Below, piece by piece: positions 1-8,459 of a stretch of DNA of 64,000 nt. The DNA comes from Desulfomicrobium baculatum DSM 4028 (GTDB lineage Bacteria > Desulfobacterota > Desulfovibrionia > Desulfovibrionales > Desulfomicrobiaceae): contig NC_013173.1 of the NCBI RefSeq assembly GCF_000023225.1, forward strand, positions 1,924,501-1,988,500, in the 5' to 3' direction. Numbering within the stretch: the first letter of the stretch is position 1; each line of letters starts with the position of its first letter. The position numbers and the translations under genes are program-made. The notes beneath the pieces are model-generated. The model made no database searches, was not told the DNA's origin, and was given only the letters and a program-made list of their open reading frames with translations.

Positions 1-339
1 CCGGAACGGCGGGCCGACCATGCCCACAACGACTACCTCGAGACTGCCGTGGAACTGGGTCTGCCTGCCGCCTGCGTTCTCATCGGGGGTATCTGGGGAC
101 TGTGGTGCCTGCGGGCCGTTCTTCTGTGGCGCGCGCGCACGACCATGGATCCCGACCGCCTGCTCCTGGCCGCGGGTTCCCTGGCGGCTCTGGGAGGATA
201 CATGCTGCACGGCTGGGTGGAGTTCAACAACGCCATTCCGGCCAATCAACTGACCGCGGTGACCATGGCCGCGTTCCACTTCCACATCACGGAACACGGG
301 ATTTTCCGGCATCCGGTAAGACCGCAAAAGGCCCTCTAG
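1..339 (+). CDS. O-antigen ligase/polymerase family membrane protein, C-terminal part
   Basis: The reading frame is open from the first base, so the gene begins outside the window and only about 112 C-terminal residues are seen. It contains the HNDYLE motif, typical of the last periplasmic loop of Wzy/WaaL-type O-antigen polymerases and ligases, followed by two hydrophobic segments. In the family this region handles lipid-linked polysaccharide at the outer face of the inner membrane. The neighbouring wzc, wza and glycosyltransferase genes support a polysaccharide role. Its stop codon overlaps the stop codon of the convergent J-domain gene. Polymerase and ligase cannot be told apart from this fragment. 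Confidence 0.75.
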   Translation, partial: PERRADHAHNDYLETAVELGLPAACVLIGGIWGLWCLRAVLLWRARTTMDPDRLLLAAGSLAALGGYMLHGWVEFNNAIPANQLTAVTMAAFHFHITEHGIFRHPVRPQKAL

Positions 340-1154
340 CGGTGGGGATGGTTCGTCTCGCCGCCAGGCGTTGACGCGGTCCTTCCAGTGCAGCGAGGAA
401 GACAGGACGGTTCCAGCTTAAGGACCGAACCGGAGCAAACCGAGGCGTCGATGACAGGACCAAACCCCACAGCCGCCACGCTGGACAGGAACGCGGAACG
501 CACGCGAGGGCTCTCAAGATCCGTCACCGCCACGGCCAGAACAAGGACCCCCACCACAAGAATGAGCGGCATCAGGAGTCGCATGCGGGTCCGGGTCCGA
601 CGCGGCCGGCCATAGGCGACGTCGTCCCAGGCGCAGGCCCCGGACCCTGCCGCCCCTGCCGACTGTCCGCACGCCTCCCCGGCCGCTGCCAGCATGTCGT
701 AAGCGGCCTTGATCTGCAAAAATCGCCTGGCGGCCTCGGGATCGCCCGGATTCAAATCGGGATGCCAGGTGAGGCACAGCTTGCGAAACGCACCCTGGAC
801 GAGTTTCGGTCCCGCCCCGGGCATAAGGTCCAGAATCCGGTACGGCGCGAGCCGGACCGGCGAGCCGGGAAAAAGCGACGCCATGGCCCACAGCCTGGAT
901 CGCAGAAGCCCCTCGGAAACGCCGAAGCTCCGGCACAACGTGCGGCAGTGCTCCGGCACATCCTCGCCGCGAAGCAGGGGCTGGGCCAGGGTTCTGGCCG
1001 CCGTCACCACGCCCTGATCCCCGGTCGCGCGCGCAATGAAGGCGTGCACCCCGTGCTCCTCGGCAATAATGTGAAGGAGCCGCCGCAGGGATGAATCCCC
1101 GCCCTGTCCGCTCTTTCTATCTCGCGCTCGACTTTTCAACCAGTTCCACGGCAT
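336..1154 (-). CDS. J-domain (DnaJ-like) protein with a transmembrane segment
   Basis: Roughly 272 residues. A helical N-terminal region without a recognised domain precedes a J-domain (about residues 105-160) with the HPD tripeptide in TWHPDLNPGD, needed in the family to stimulate the ATPase of an Hsp70. A basic stretch and one hydrophobic helix (LLMPLILVVGVLVLAVAV) follow, so it is probably a membrane-anchored cochaperone. The ATG at 1154 is preferred over a longer reading; it lies inside the 3' end of the upstream gene (38 bp overlap), with a purine-rich GGGGAGA somewhat far upstream. It is the last gene of the wzc-led leftward operon. The client is unknown; assembly of the Wzc machinery is only a guess from position. 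Confidence 0.7.
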   Translation of the reverse strand: MPWNWLKSRARDRKSGQGGDSSLRRLLHIIAEEHGVHAFIARATGDQGVVTAARTLAQPLLRGEDVPEHCRTLCRSFGVSEGLLRSRLWAMASLFPGSPVRLAPYRILDLMPGAGPKLVQGAFRKLCLTWHPDLNPGDPEAARRFLQIKAAYDMLAAAGEACGQSAGAAGSGACAWDDVAYGRPRRTRTRMRLLMPLILVVGVLVLAVAVTDLESPRVRSAFLSSVAAVGFGPVIDASVCSGSVLKLEPSCLPRCTGRTASTPGGETNHPHR

Positions 1155-2331
1155 CGATCCACACGTCTCCCCTGATTTTACTGTCAAATTTCAGACTTTC
1201 GTCGCGCTGGAACGCGATTTTCGCCATCCGGCACTGATCAGGCACATCAAAAATCAGATTTTCCGCGCTCCAGTCCCGGGTGCCGGTGATCGCGGGGCTG
1301 CGCACGGACAACCCGTCGCAACCCACGCCCCGCACTTCCGCGTACATGCCCTGGTCCGTGTTCAGCCGCCTCGACTTCCAGAAAAAGCGCAGTTCGCAGG
1401 TTGTTCCGGGCCGAAGCGGCAGATACTGCCAGAAATGGGCGAAACGCAGGTTAACGGTGCCAAGAAAATGAAAACGCATGGCGGAGTGAGCCCCGACTCC
1501 GTCGCGAGGCTCCCGCTTCGTTTCGACGCCCGCAACTCTGCCCATCCGCCAGTCAAAGGCCTTGCCGGACACGGGCGCGTCAAAATGGCCATTGGTCACG
1601 CGATCGTTTCGGAACAACCCGCCGCTTTGCCCGGCGGCGACAGCCTCGTCCCACCTTTTGTTTCTGAGCAGAAAATCCATGAATTCAGCCTGCCGCAGGG
1701 GCTCAAGGATCGCGCCGCAGTCACTCTCCAGAAGCGGATACAGCCCGATGCACGTGTCGACCGCCTGTCTGGCCATGCATTCCGCAAGCAGCGTCCACCT
1801 GTTTTCGCAATCCGTATGACGGAGGATGGCGGGCCACCCGCCCCAGAACCCCAGCGCCATTTCCACAGCTTCCTGGCGATATCCGGACTGGCGTTTCAAC
1901 ACAAAATTGAAGGCGTGCTCAAACCGGGCCTCATCCCTTCTGTCAGCGGCCAGCAGCAACTGGTGCCAACGCCAGGGAGTGGAGACGGGAGCGTGCGCGA
2001 GCAGGAAATCATGCAGAGCGTCCGAGCGAGGCCCCGCGTCGAGCTGTCGCTCCAAGCGGGCCAGGGCGAACCAGCCGCCGAGCAAAAGCGGATTGCGACC
2101 GACCCCGCGCCAATACGCGTCCATGGCGCGGACGGTGTCCAGGTCCTGAAATCTCGCGCGGTCTCCTCGCCACAACCAGGTCTGGGCCCAGGGCTCCATC
2201 CACGGACTGCGCAACACAAAATCCAGGTCCCGGACAGCGAAGCGGGAGGAGCAAAACGCCACGAAAAGCAAAACGCAGCCCAGCCCGACGCTCAAAGCGG
2301 CGCACAGATACCGGCCCTGGTTTGACTTCAT
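1117..2331 (-). CDS. membrane-anchored hypothetical protein with a C-terminal jelly-roll-like domain
   Basis: About 404 residues, with an N-terminal membrane anchor or uncleaved signal (YLCAALSVGLGCVLLFVAFC). The middle (about 40-215) is helical, with repeated W/L/A spacing suggestive of degenerate TPR-like repeats. The last 180 residues look beta-rich and resemble carbohydrate-binding jelly-roll domains (NGHFDAP start, FWQYLPLRPG and late DVWIDAVEL strands). I do not recognise a named family. It lies between wzc and the J-domain gene on the same strand, so a polysaccharide-related, probably periplasmic role is inferred. ATG 2331 is chosen over a GTG two codons upstream; neither has a clear ribosome binding site. 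Confidence 0.6.
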   Translation of the reverse strand: MKSNQGRYLCAALSVGLGCVLLFVAFCSSRFAVRDLDFVLRSPWMEPWAQTWLWRGDRARFQDLDTVRAMDAYWRGVGRNPLLLGGWFALARLERQLDAGPRSDALHDFLLAHAPVSTPWRWHQLLLAADRRDEARFEHAFNFVLKRQSGYRQEAVEMALGFWGGWPAILRHTDCENRWTLLAECMARQAVDTCIGLYPLLESDCGAILEPLRQAEFMDFLLRNKRWDEAVAAGQSGGLFRNDRVTNGHFDAPVSGKAFDWRMGRVAGVETKREPRDGVGAHSAMRFHFLGTVNLRFAHFWQYLPLRPGTTCELRFFWKSRRLNTDQGMYAEVRGVGCDGLSVRSPAITGTRDWSAENLIFDVPDQCRMAKIAFQRDESLKFDSKIRGDVWIDAVELVEKSSAR

Positions 2332-2404
2332 GGACACGACCGTGATGCTGCCAATTATGTCCCCTCACCTTCCACGCACCGCAGCCCAGAACGCATTCGG
2401 CGAG

Positions 2405-4744
2405 TCAGGACGCGCGGGGTTCTTCCAGTTGCGGAACGCCGCCCTGCGCACGTTCGGTACTGCCGTCGCCGTAGGCGTAAGGATGGTAATAATACCTGCC
2501 ATATTTGGAATAATAATCCCCAAACCGGTTCTGCACATTGAGGCGATTGACGATGGTGCCCAGCAGCCGGGCGTTGATATTGAGCAAAGAGCGCCGAAAC
2601 AGACGCAGCGCCTGCCTGTGGGTCCTGCCCAGGGTGCTTATCAGAATGACTCCGCTGGCCAGGCTGCTGAGCACGAGCACATCGGCGAAACCCACCGATG
2701 GCGGGCCGTCGATAATGATGCGGTCGAAATCCTCATGCAATTGTTCCAAGTACATACGCATCCGCCTGGAGGCCAGAAGCTCGGCAGGGTTGGGGGGCAC
2801 CAATCCCGCCGGGATGAAAAACAAGTTCTCATGCTCGGTGGCGCAGATCACATCGTCCAGACTCTTGCTGCCGATGAGCAGTTCGCTCAGTCCCCCACCG
2901 CCTGAAGCGGACGGGGAAAACACCTGGTGCAATCTGGGCCTGCGCAGATCCGCGTCGATGATGAGCACCCTGTCGCCTGCGGCGGCAAAGGTCAGGGCCA
3001 TGTTCACCGCGATGGTCGACTTGCCCTCCCCTTCCGAAGTGCTGGTGATGAGCAGCGTACGGGTGCCGCCCTCGGCGGCGGTGGACAGCTGAATGGAGAC
3101 GCGGGTGGTGCGGATGGCCTCGGAAAACCCCGCCCGGGGATCGGAAACCACCAGGCGGTCCAGCCTGTCCGCGAATTTCTTTTCGGCTTCCGGGAGCACG
3201 CCCAGGATGCCGATGCCGAAGCGGTCGGTGATCTCATCAATGCTTTTGATCGTGTTATCCAGAAATTCGAGCAGGAAGGCGGCGGCCACGCCAAGCAGCA
3301 GACCGATCCCGATGCTCAGCATCAGGTTCAGCTGGATACGCGGCTTGTCCGCCTTCACCGGGAGCAAGGCGTGGTCCACCACCTGGATATTGCTGATGTC
3401 CGTGCCCACCGTTGCGTCGATCTCCTTGCCGCGCTGCAGCAGGGACTGATGAATCTCCTTGTTTGTCTCGACTTCGCGCTCAAGAATCTTGTACTGCGTG
3501 GCCCGATCGTTCAGATCCAGGGCGCTGGTCTTGGCCAGATCGGCCTGCGTGCGCAGGGACTCCTCGTTTTTGAGGGCCACAAGATAGTCGTTGCGGATGC
3601 CGCCCTGGATCCTGCTCTCCTCATGGCGGATCTTGGATGCGACATCGTCGAGCCGGGCCTTCAGCCGCCTGGCCTCAGGGTAATCGGGCTTGAAGACGAC
3701 AAGCTTATCCTCGTATTGGGACTCAAGCTGGACGTATTGCTGCCGAAGTTCCTGAATGAGCGGATTGTCGATGACCATGGGCAGGGCCGAAACGCCGACT
3801 TCACGGGCCTGCGCATCCAGGGCCTCCCTGCCGAGGCGCTGGGCATGGGCCAGGGCCAGGGCGGAATTGATCTCCTCAAGCTGCTTGTAAACAAGGTTCA
3901 TGCGGCTATCCAAAGAGACGATGCCTGCTTTCTGGGCAAAAGCGTTCATCTCCGCTTCGGATTTCTCCAGGCGGATCCGCGCCACCTCGACCTGCTTGCG
4001 CAACTGCTCGTTGGCCACGCCGGCGGCCCCGATCTTTTTGTCAAGCTGCCAGGCGATGAAGGAGCCGATGAACGTGTTGACCACGTCCCGGGCCAGCGCC
4101 GGGTCCGGGGAGGAAAAGGCCAGGTTCAGGATGGTGGTGTCCCGCTCCGCCTTGATCTCCAGATTGTCCAAGAAGACCTTGAGCAGTCGCTGCTGCACCT
4201 CGGCCTCCCGGACCTGCGCATCAAGGTCCTCGCCCTGGCCGGGCATCGTGGTCAGCATGCGGCGAAGATCGCTCAGAATGCCGCCGGAATCCTCGCCCTC
4301 GGCCGTGATCTCCGTGTTGAAGCGAGGGTTGTGGACCAGATCGAGGGTTTCGATCACCCGCCACGCCAGCGAGTCGGAGGTGAGCAGCTTGGTCTGGGTG
4401 TTCATGAACTCCCGGGTCTGAGTCTGGGGAACGAGCATGTCCTCAAACGTGGTGACCTTGGGCGGCTGCAGATTGAATTCAAGCTTGCCCGTGGCCTTGT
4501 AAATCGGGGTCATGGCCAGAGTCACGATGAACGTGGTCACGAAAACAGCGAACAGCACACCGCCGATGAGCCATTTACGGCGAACAAGCACCTCCAGGCA
4601 GTCCCGCAGATCGATCTCGTCTTCCGCCTGCGGAAATGACGCTGGAAATTCCGATGCATGCACCACGGCCTGACTTGGGTGCACGGCCGGGAAAAAAGAA
4701 GGACTACCAGAAGGAAGCGAATCCAAAGGGCCATTTTCACGCAT
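2405..4744 (-). CDS. Wzc-like polysaccharide copolymerase and tyrosine autokinase
   Basis: About 779 residues. A cytoplasmic leader, a first transmembrane helix (about 50-70), a long periplasmic Wzz/GNVR coiled-coil region and a second helix near 480-500 precede a cytoplasmic BY-kinase domain. Walker A reads TSEGEGKST (about 574), followed by VLIIDADLRRP (Walker A') and RIIIDGPPS (Walker B). The C-terminus carries a tyrosine cluster (YYSKYGRYYYHPYAYG), the expected autophosphorylation site. In the family it controls chain length and gates export with Wza. It heads a leftward operon and is divergent from wza. The facing CpsB-type phosphatase at 7522-8298 is a likely antagonist. ATG 4744 is preferred to a TTG two codons upstream. 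Confidence 0.92.
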   Translation of the reverse strand: MRENGPLDSLPSGSPSFFPAVHPSQAVVHASEFPASFPQAEDEIDLRDCLEVLVRRKWLIGGVLFAVFVTTFIVTLAMTPIYKATGKLEFNLQPPKVTTFEDMLVPQTQTREFMNTQTKLLTSDSLAWRVIETLDLVHNPRFNTEITAEGEDSGGILSDLRRMLTTMPGQGEDLDAQVREAEVQQRLLKVFLDNLEIKAERDTTILNLAFSSPDPALARDVVNTFIGSFIAWQLDKKIGAAGVANEQLRKQVEVARIRLEKSEAEMNAFAQKAGIVSLDSRMNLVYKQLEEINSALALAHAQRLGREALDAQAREVGVSALPMVIDNPLIQELRQQYVQLESQYEDKLVVFKPDYPEARRLKARLDDVASKIRHEESRIQGGIRNDYLVALKNEESLRTQADLAKTSALDLNDRATQYKILEREVETNKEIHQSLLQRGKEIDATVGTDISNIQVVDHALLPVKADKPRIQLNLMLSIGIGLLLGVAAAFLLEFLDNTIKSIDEITDRFGIGILGVLPEAEKKFADRLDRLVVSDPRAGFSEAIRTTRVSIQLSTAAEGGTRTLLITSTSEGEGKSTIAVNMALTFAAAGDRVLIIDADLRRPRLHQVFSPSASGGGGLSELLIGSKSLDDVICATEHENLFFIPAGLVPPNPAELLASRRMRMYLEQLHEDFDRIIIDGPPSVGFADVLVLSSLASGVILISTLGRTHRQALRLFRRSLLNINARLLGTIVNRLNVQNRFGDYYSKYGRYYYHPYAYGDGSTERAQGGVPQLEEPRAS

Positions 4745-5086
4745 ATACAAAAAACCTTGTCAACATATACAGGTTACGACTACTTGAACATCGAACCGCC
4801 TATCCATGTCAACAAAGCATTGTCAATCGCATAAAAAACAGAAAACACGCAAATAAGTCTTTATGTGCATAAAATATAAATCATATATAAATAATTACGT
4901 ACACACAAAAAATAAAAATACATAATAATACTTATTCAAATACATCAATAATTAGTCTTCAGACCAATCTCAAACGCATCACTCATTTCGCATAACGCAT
5001 CAGCATCACGCGCAGCGATGGCAGACGGGCATCGGCAACGCCGCCGCAATTATCCAAGAAATTACCAACAAAAAACGGATCCCGAC
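4745..5086. other. AT-rich divergent intergenic region between wzc and wza
   Basis: About 340 bp, very AT-rich (most strongly 4830-4960), between two divergent export genes, so it must hold promoters for both. I see many TATAAT-like hexamers but no single convincing promoter pair, no long inverted repeat and no open frame worth calling. Confidence 0.5.
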
Positions 5087-6157
5087 ATGAAAAAAATCCT
5101 GCCCTTCCTCATCGCGCTCAGCCGCACCGCACAGAAAGTGAGCGTCCTCTGCCTGCGGCTTCTGCCCATGGCCCCCCTGATCCTGTGTCTGGCATGCGGA
5201 GCCAAAGGTCCGGCCGCCACAACCGAACTCGATCAGTTGGCCGACCCCGCCGCAACGGAATACAACGCGCTGGAAGTGGCCGAACTGAACGGAAAGCTCT
5301 ACGAATCCTTCACCGCCACGCCCATTTACGAGGACTACGTCATCGGCGGCGGGGATCTCATTGAACTGACCATCTTCGAAGCGCCGGACCTGAGCATCGA
5401 GACACGGGTCAGCGCGCGCGGAAGCGTTACCCTGCCGCTCTTGAGCACGGTGCGGATCGCCGGCCTTTCCGTACTGGAGGCGGAACGGCACGTGGAGGAG
5501 CTTTATCGGGAGAAATACCTTCAGGACCCTCACATAACCATCTTCGTCAAGGAACAGTTCGGGTCGAAAATCACCATGATGGGGGCGCTCAAAAAGCCTG
5601 GTACCTATGATTTTTACGCCAGCATGAACCTCATGGACGTGCTCGCCATGGCCGAAGGCTTGAGCGACGCGGCCGGAAGGACCGTGCAGATTCGCCGCAA
5701 GCCGGAAAGCAGTGAAGACGCGAGCTCGCTGGTCATCGACCTGGACCAGCTGGTCAAGGATGGGCAGGGCAATCTCAATGTGGGCATCAAAGGCGGGGAT
5801 GTCATCTACGTGCCGGAAGCGGGCTCGGTCTATGTCGACGGAGCAGTCCGCAAGGCCGGATCATACCCCATCCGCAAGGAAATGTCCGTCCAGGAGGCCA
5901 TTGTCGCCGCAGGCGGCCTGCAGTCCTTTGCCGATGCCAAGAACGTCAAGCTCATCCGCTACCTCGGCGAAGGCAGGAGGGAGGTGGCCAAGCTGTCCCT
6001 CGCCGAGCTGCAGACCGGCGAAACCGGCAAACTTAAAGTCCGGGACCGCGACGTCATCTTTGTGGAATCAAGCGCGGTCGGCACCTTTGTCCAGGGGCTG
6101 CGCCTGACGCTTGGGGCGGGGCTGTTTGGTGTCGGCTACACGCCACCGTCTCAGTAG
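5087..6157 (+). CDS. Wza-like polysaccharide export protein (SLBB/OPX family)
   Basis: About 356 residues. A Poly_export domain (YVIGGGDLIELTIFEAPDLS, about 85-105) is followed by two SLBB domains, the second starting near VYVDGAVRKAGSYPI (about 247). A hydrophobic leader (LLPMAPLILCLACG) ends at Cys37, the likely lipidated residue, although the lipobox CLAC lacks the usual Leu/Ile/Val at -3. The protein would form the outer-membrane channel for the polymer controlled by the divergent Wzc. ATG 5087 (MKKILPF) is chosen because it opens the basic-plus-hydrophobic leader; the frame remains open upstream to 5018 but there it encodes only a basic stretch. Confidence 0.9.
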   Translation: MKKILPFLIALSRTAQKVSVLCLRLLPMAPLILCLACGAKGPAATTELDQLADPAATEYNALEVAELNGKLYESFTATPIYEDYVIGGGDLIELTIFEAPDLSIETRVSARGSVTLPLLSTVRIAGLSVLEAERHVEELYREKYLQDPHITIFVKEQFGSKITMMGALKKPGTYDFYASMNLMDVLAMAEGLSDAAGRTVQIRRKPESSEDASSLVIDLDQLVKDGQGNLNVGIKGGDVIYVPEAGSVYVDGAVRKAGSYPIRKEMSVQEAIVAAGGLQSFADAKNVKLIRYLGEGRREVAKLSLAELQTGETGKLKVRDRDVIFVESSAVGTFVQGLRLTLGAGLFGVGYTPPSQ

Positions 6158-6589
6158 GCCGTCCGCCGCAACGAGAAGATTCAGAATTCATTGCGCCCGG
6201 TTAACGTTCCGGAAATGCCATGCGAAAACACGCAAAAGACCGTCAAAGCCATTCCCGCAAACGCTCGCCCAGCAGGGGTTGGAAGCATCCTGCGTTTACA
6301 GGCGATTGAGTCCTTCCCTTTTTACATAGGGGTGACGGCTTTTTGCAGTCGCCCCAAGTACTCTTTTTCAGAAGTCTGGGCACTCAGTATCTACATAAAC
6401 ATACGTAACGCGGAAGTACTTCACACCGTAATTGTAAGTATTGACTTACACAGCACAAATTGTTTTTTTGCTGAACTGATATTGGCGCGTCGTACAGATA
6501 TACGGCCATCATCGCCAAACTTATTTTCGCGATAACGACAGCCCAAAGGCGACAGGCGCGAACCACCACGAACAAAGCAGGCAACCATC
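6158..6589. other. intergenic region downstream of wza
   Basis: About 430 bp without a convincing gene. It holds a terminator-like hairpin (6329-6355). Its second half is AT-rich and may contain the promoter of the poly-glycine gene: TTGACT at 6441 is a possible -35, but no good -10 follows at 17 bp. Confidence 0.4.
6329..6355 (+). terminator. hairpin downstream of wza, also a member of a short repeat family
   Basis: GGGGTGAC (6329-6336) pairs with GTCGCCCC (6348-6355) with one G-U pair; the loop carries the T-run. No T-run follows the stem, so termination is uncertain. The stretch TGACGGCTTTTT recurs at 19607-19618. Confidence 0.4.
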
Positions 6590-7303
6590 ATGCCCCAACA
6601 GCTTCTCGCATTCCTGATCTCGGTCATGTTGATCATGCAACCGCTACTGGCCGCGGCTGGTTCGTCCCCCATGCTGATACCCACGAATCACGTAACCCTG
6701 CTGGCCACCGGCCTCGTCGTGGACAAGGAAATACCGGCACCTTCGGGGATGCTCATGGCGTGTACGGGAGAATGCGTGGTCGAAGCTGACGGATTGCAGC
6801 TCATCGGCGCCGACAAGACCGTTTTTTCCCTGGAAGAAGGGAGCACCAGATATCTGGTCACCATCATGGAGGGCGAGCTTGGTTTCGCACTGCGTTCCGA
6901 TGCCAAACCGCTGGCGATCAAGACTCCTTTTCAGGATTCAGCAGACACCAACAGCTACCTTATTCCGGCCAGTTCCGACGAGGTTGTGAGGGGCACCCTC
7001 CAGATAGACACTCAAAAAGGCAATGCGATCCTGGCCATGCGCAAAGGCTCGCTCAAGCTTGTGGCCATAGATGGGCAAAAACTAGTTCATGCAGGCAACG
7101 CCATCTTCCTGCCCCGACATCCTGCGCCGGGAGAAAACTCGCTGAGCTTCACTTCCGCGTCTCACCAAGCGGAAACCTCGTTCAGCGGTCTGGCCGTTGG
7201 AGCGGGAGCCCTGGCCATCCTGGCTGCCACGGGCATGGCCCTGGCCGGCGGTGGGGGTGGGGGCGGAGGCGGCGGGGGCGGCAGCGAAGCCAGCCCGAGG
7301 TAA
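6590..7303 (+). CDS. secreted FecR-like protein with C-terminal hydrophobic helix and poly-glycine tail
   Basis: 237 residues: a signal peptide (cleavage probably after PLLAAAG), a beta-rich body (about 40-185) reminiscent of FecR-type domains, then an Ala/Gly-rich hydrophobic helix (about 198-218) running into 12 consecutive glycines and SEASPR. A helix followed by poly-glycine at the extreme C-terminus is unusual and differs from GlyGly-CTERM, where the glycines precede the helix. The gene is alone between wza and the convergent phosphatase gene. The body suggests an envelope sensor or polymer-associated protein, but function is unknown. The start is supported by the immediate signal peptide; the upstream GCAGG is a weak binding site. 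Confidence 0.7.
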   Translation: MPQQLLAFLISVMLIMQPLLAAAGSSPMLIPTNHVTLLATGLVVDKEIPAPSGMLMACTGECVVEADGLQLIGADKTVFSLEEGSTRYLVTIMEGELGFALRSDAKPLAIKTPFQDSADTNSYLIPASSDEVVRGTLQIDTQKGNAILAMRKGSLKLVAIDGQKLVHAGNAIFLPRHPAPGENSLSFTSASHQAETSFSGLAVGAGALAILAATGMALAGGGGGGGGGGGGSEASPR

Positions 7304-7350
7304 CGTCCAAAGTTCGCTGGTTGCATTGGCGCGTAAAACGACTGGCGCGG

Positions 7351-7380
7351 CAAAAAGGTTTCACCCCCTTGAAGAAAGGG
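7351..7380 (-). repeat. short hairpin repeat, copy related to 19590-19622
   Basis: Read on the minus strand this gives CCCTTTCTTCAAGGGGGTG then a CCTTTTTG stretch, similar to CCCCTTCTTCAAGGGGATG then GGCTTTTT at 19591-19618. It lies between the convergent poly-glycine and CpsB-type genes, where a terminator is expected, so it may be a recurring terminator-like element. Confidence 0.35.
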
Positions 7381-7521
7381 AGCATGCGCTTTCGTTCTTG
7401 CAGATAGCAGACCGCAGCCTGCTCGCACGGAACAGTTGTCCGCAGGAATTGCATAGGACGGCATTGCCCGGCTCATTGCCGTGAGCGCCGGACAACACGA
7501 TACGCAGCGCCAGGCGAATTC

Positions 7522-8298
7522 TCACCAGAATTTGAACCAAGAGCGTTTTCTGGGCAGGGACAAGGGCGTGAAATCCGTCAGGGGCAAAGGCTCGTTGTGA
7601 ACCACCGCCTGAGGGTGCATCTCGGTCAGTCGCATGGCATCATCGATCCCCGCAATTTCGCCCGCAACCCTGCAAGCCTCCCGCAGCAAGGGACGACGAT
7701 TTTCGACACCATGGCCATCGCTGGCCAGGAAATGAACCAACCGGTGCTCCAGCAGAATGCGGCACAGTGTTGCGATTTCAGGCCCCAGTCTGCCGAGCAG
7801 GCTGGCCGCCGTGATCTGCACGGCCACGCCCATCTCGACCCAGGCATGCAGCCGCGCAGGATCGCGCAAGATAAAAGGATAACGTTCGGGGTGGGCAAGA
7901 ACTAGCCGTCGGCCCGAACGGTGAAAATTCAGGAGAAAATTGTCGATGCCCGAGGGCGGGAAAGGACCGGGCAACTCAAGCAACACCCATGATCCGCCGT
8001 TCAGGGTTGCCAGACGCCCGCCTGCGAGCCCGGCCTCCAGATCGGCGTCCAGGCTGAGTTCGCTTCCGGGCCAGACATCAAAAGCAATGTCTTCGGCCTG
8101 CAAACGCAGCCGAAGCGTATCCACGGCAATGGCAATGGCGTTTCGCTCATTGGGCCAAAACAGTGGATGCCAATGCGGGGTGCAGATCGCCCCCCGGATT
8201 CCATCAGCCACGGCCAGACGGACCATGGCCAGGGATTCGTCCATACTGGATGGACCGTCGTCCATTCCGGGAAGCACGTGACAGTGGATATCAATCAT
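7522..8298 (-). CDS. CpsB/YwqE-type PHP-domain tyrosine-protein phosphatase
   Basis: 258 residues with the metal-binding motifs of PHP-type phosphatases: DIHCH at residues 3-7, GMDDG at 11-15, CTPHWHP near 40, a central HPERYPF and a late SDGH. In Gram-positive and many other capsule systems this enzyme removes phosphate from the C-terminal tyrosine cluster of the BY-kinase. Here the natural substrate is the Wzc-like kinase at 2405-4744. The gene is on the opposite strand to wza and the initiating transferase, convergent with the poly-glycine gene. The ATG at 8298 begins directly at MIDIHCH, the usual start of the family. Confidence 0.88.
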   Translation of the reverse strand: MIDIHCHVLPGMDDGPSSMDESLAMVRLAVADGIRGAICTPHWHPLFWPNERNAIAIAVDTLRLRLQAEDIAFDVWPGSELSLDADLEAGLAGGRLATLNGGSWVLLELPGPFPPSGIDNFLLNFHRSGRRLVLAHPERYPFILRDPARLHAWVEMGVAVQITAASLLGRLGPEIATLCRILLEHRLVHFLASDGHGVENRRPLLREACRVAGEIAGIDDAMRLTEMHPQAVVHNEPLPLTDFTPLSLPRKRSWFKFW

Positions 8299-8459
8299 GG
8301 AGTCCGCTTCAATGCCGTCGCGTAAAATCGGTTAAGAGACGATAAAATCATCGTTCAGGCTACAACCATACCTAAAATTGTTCGTTTCCGTCACGATACG
8401 TTTGCATCATGATCGTTGACGTTCATGCATGGTTTGAAAAACAATATCAAGGACCTGGA

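Noticed and set aside
2927-4639. Long open frame (570 codons) opposite the wzc-like gene
   Set aside because: It mirrors the kinase gene, which has full domain motifs; the antisense product is low in complexity and matches no family pattern. High GC commonly leaves such antisense frames open.
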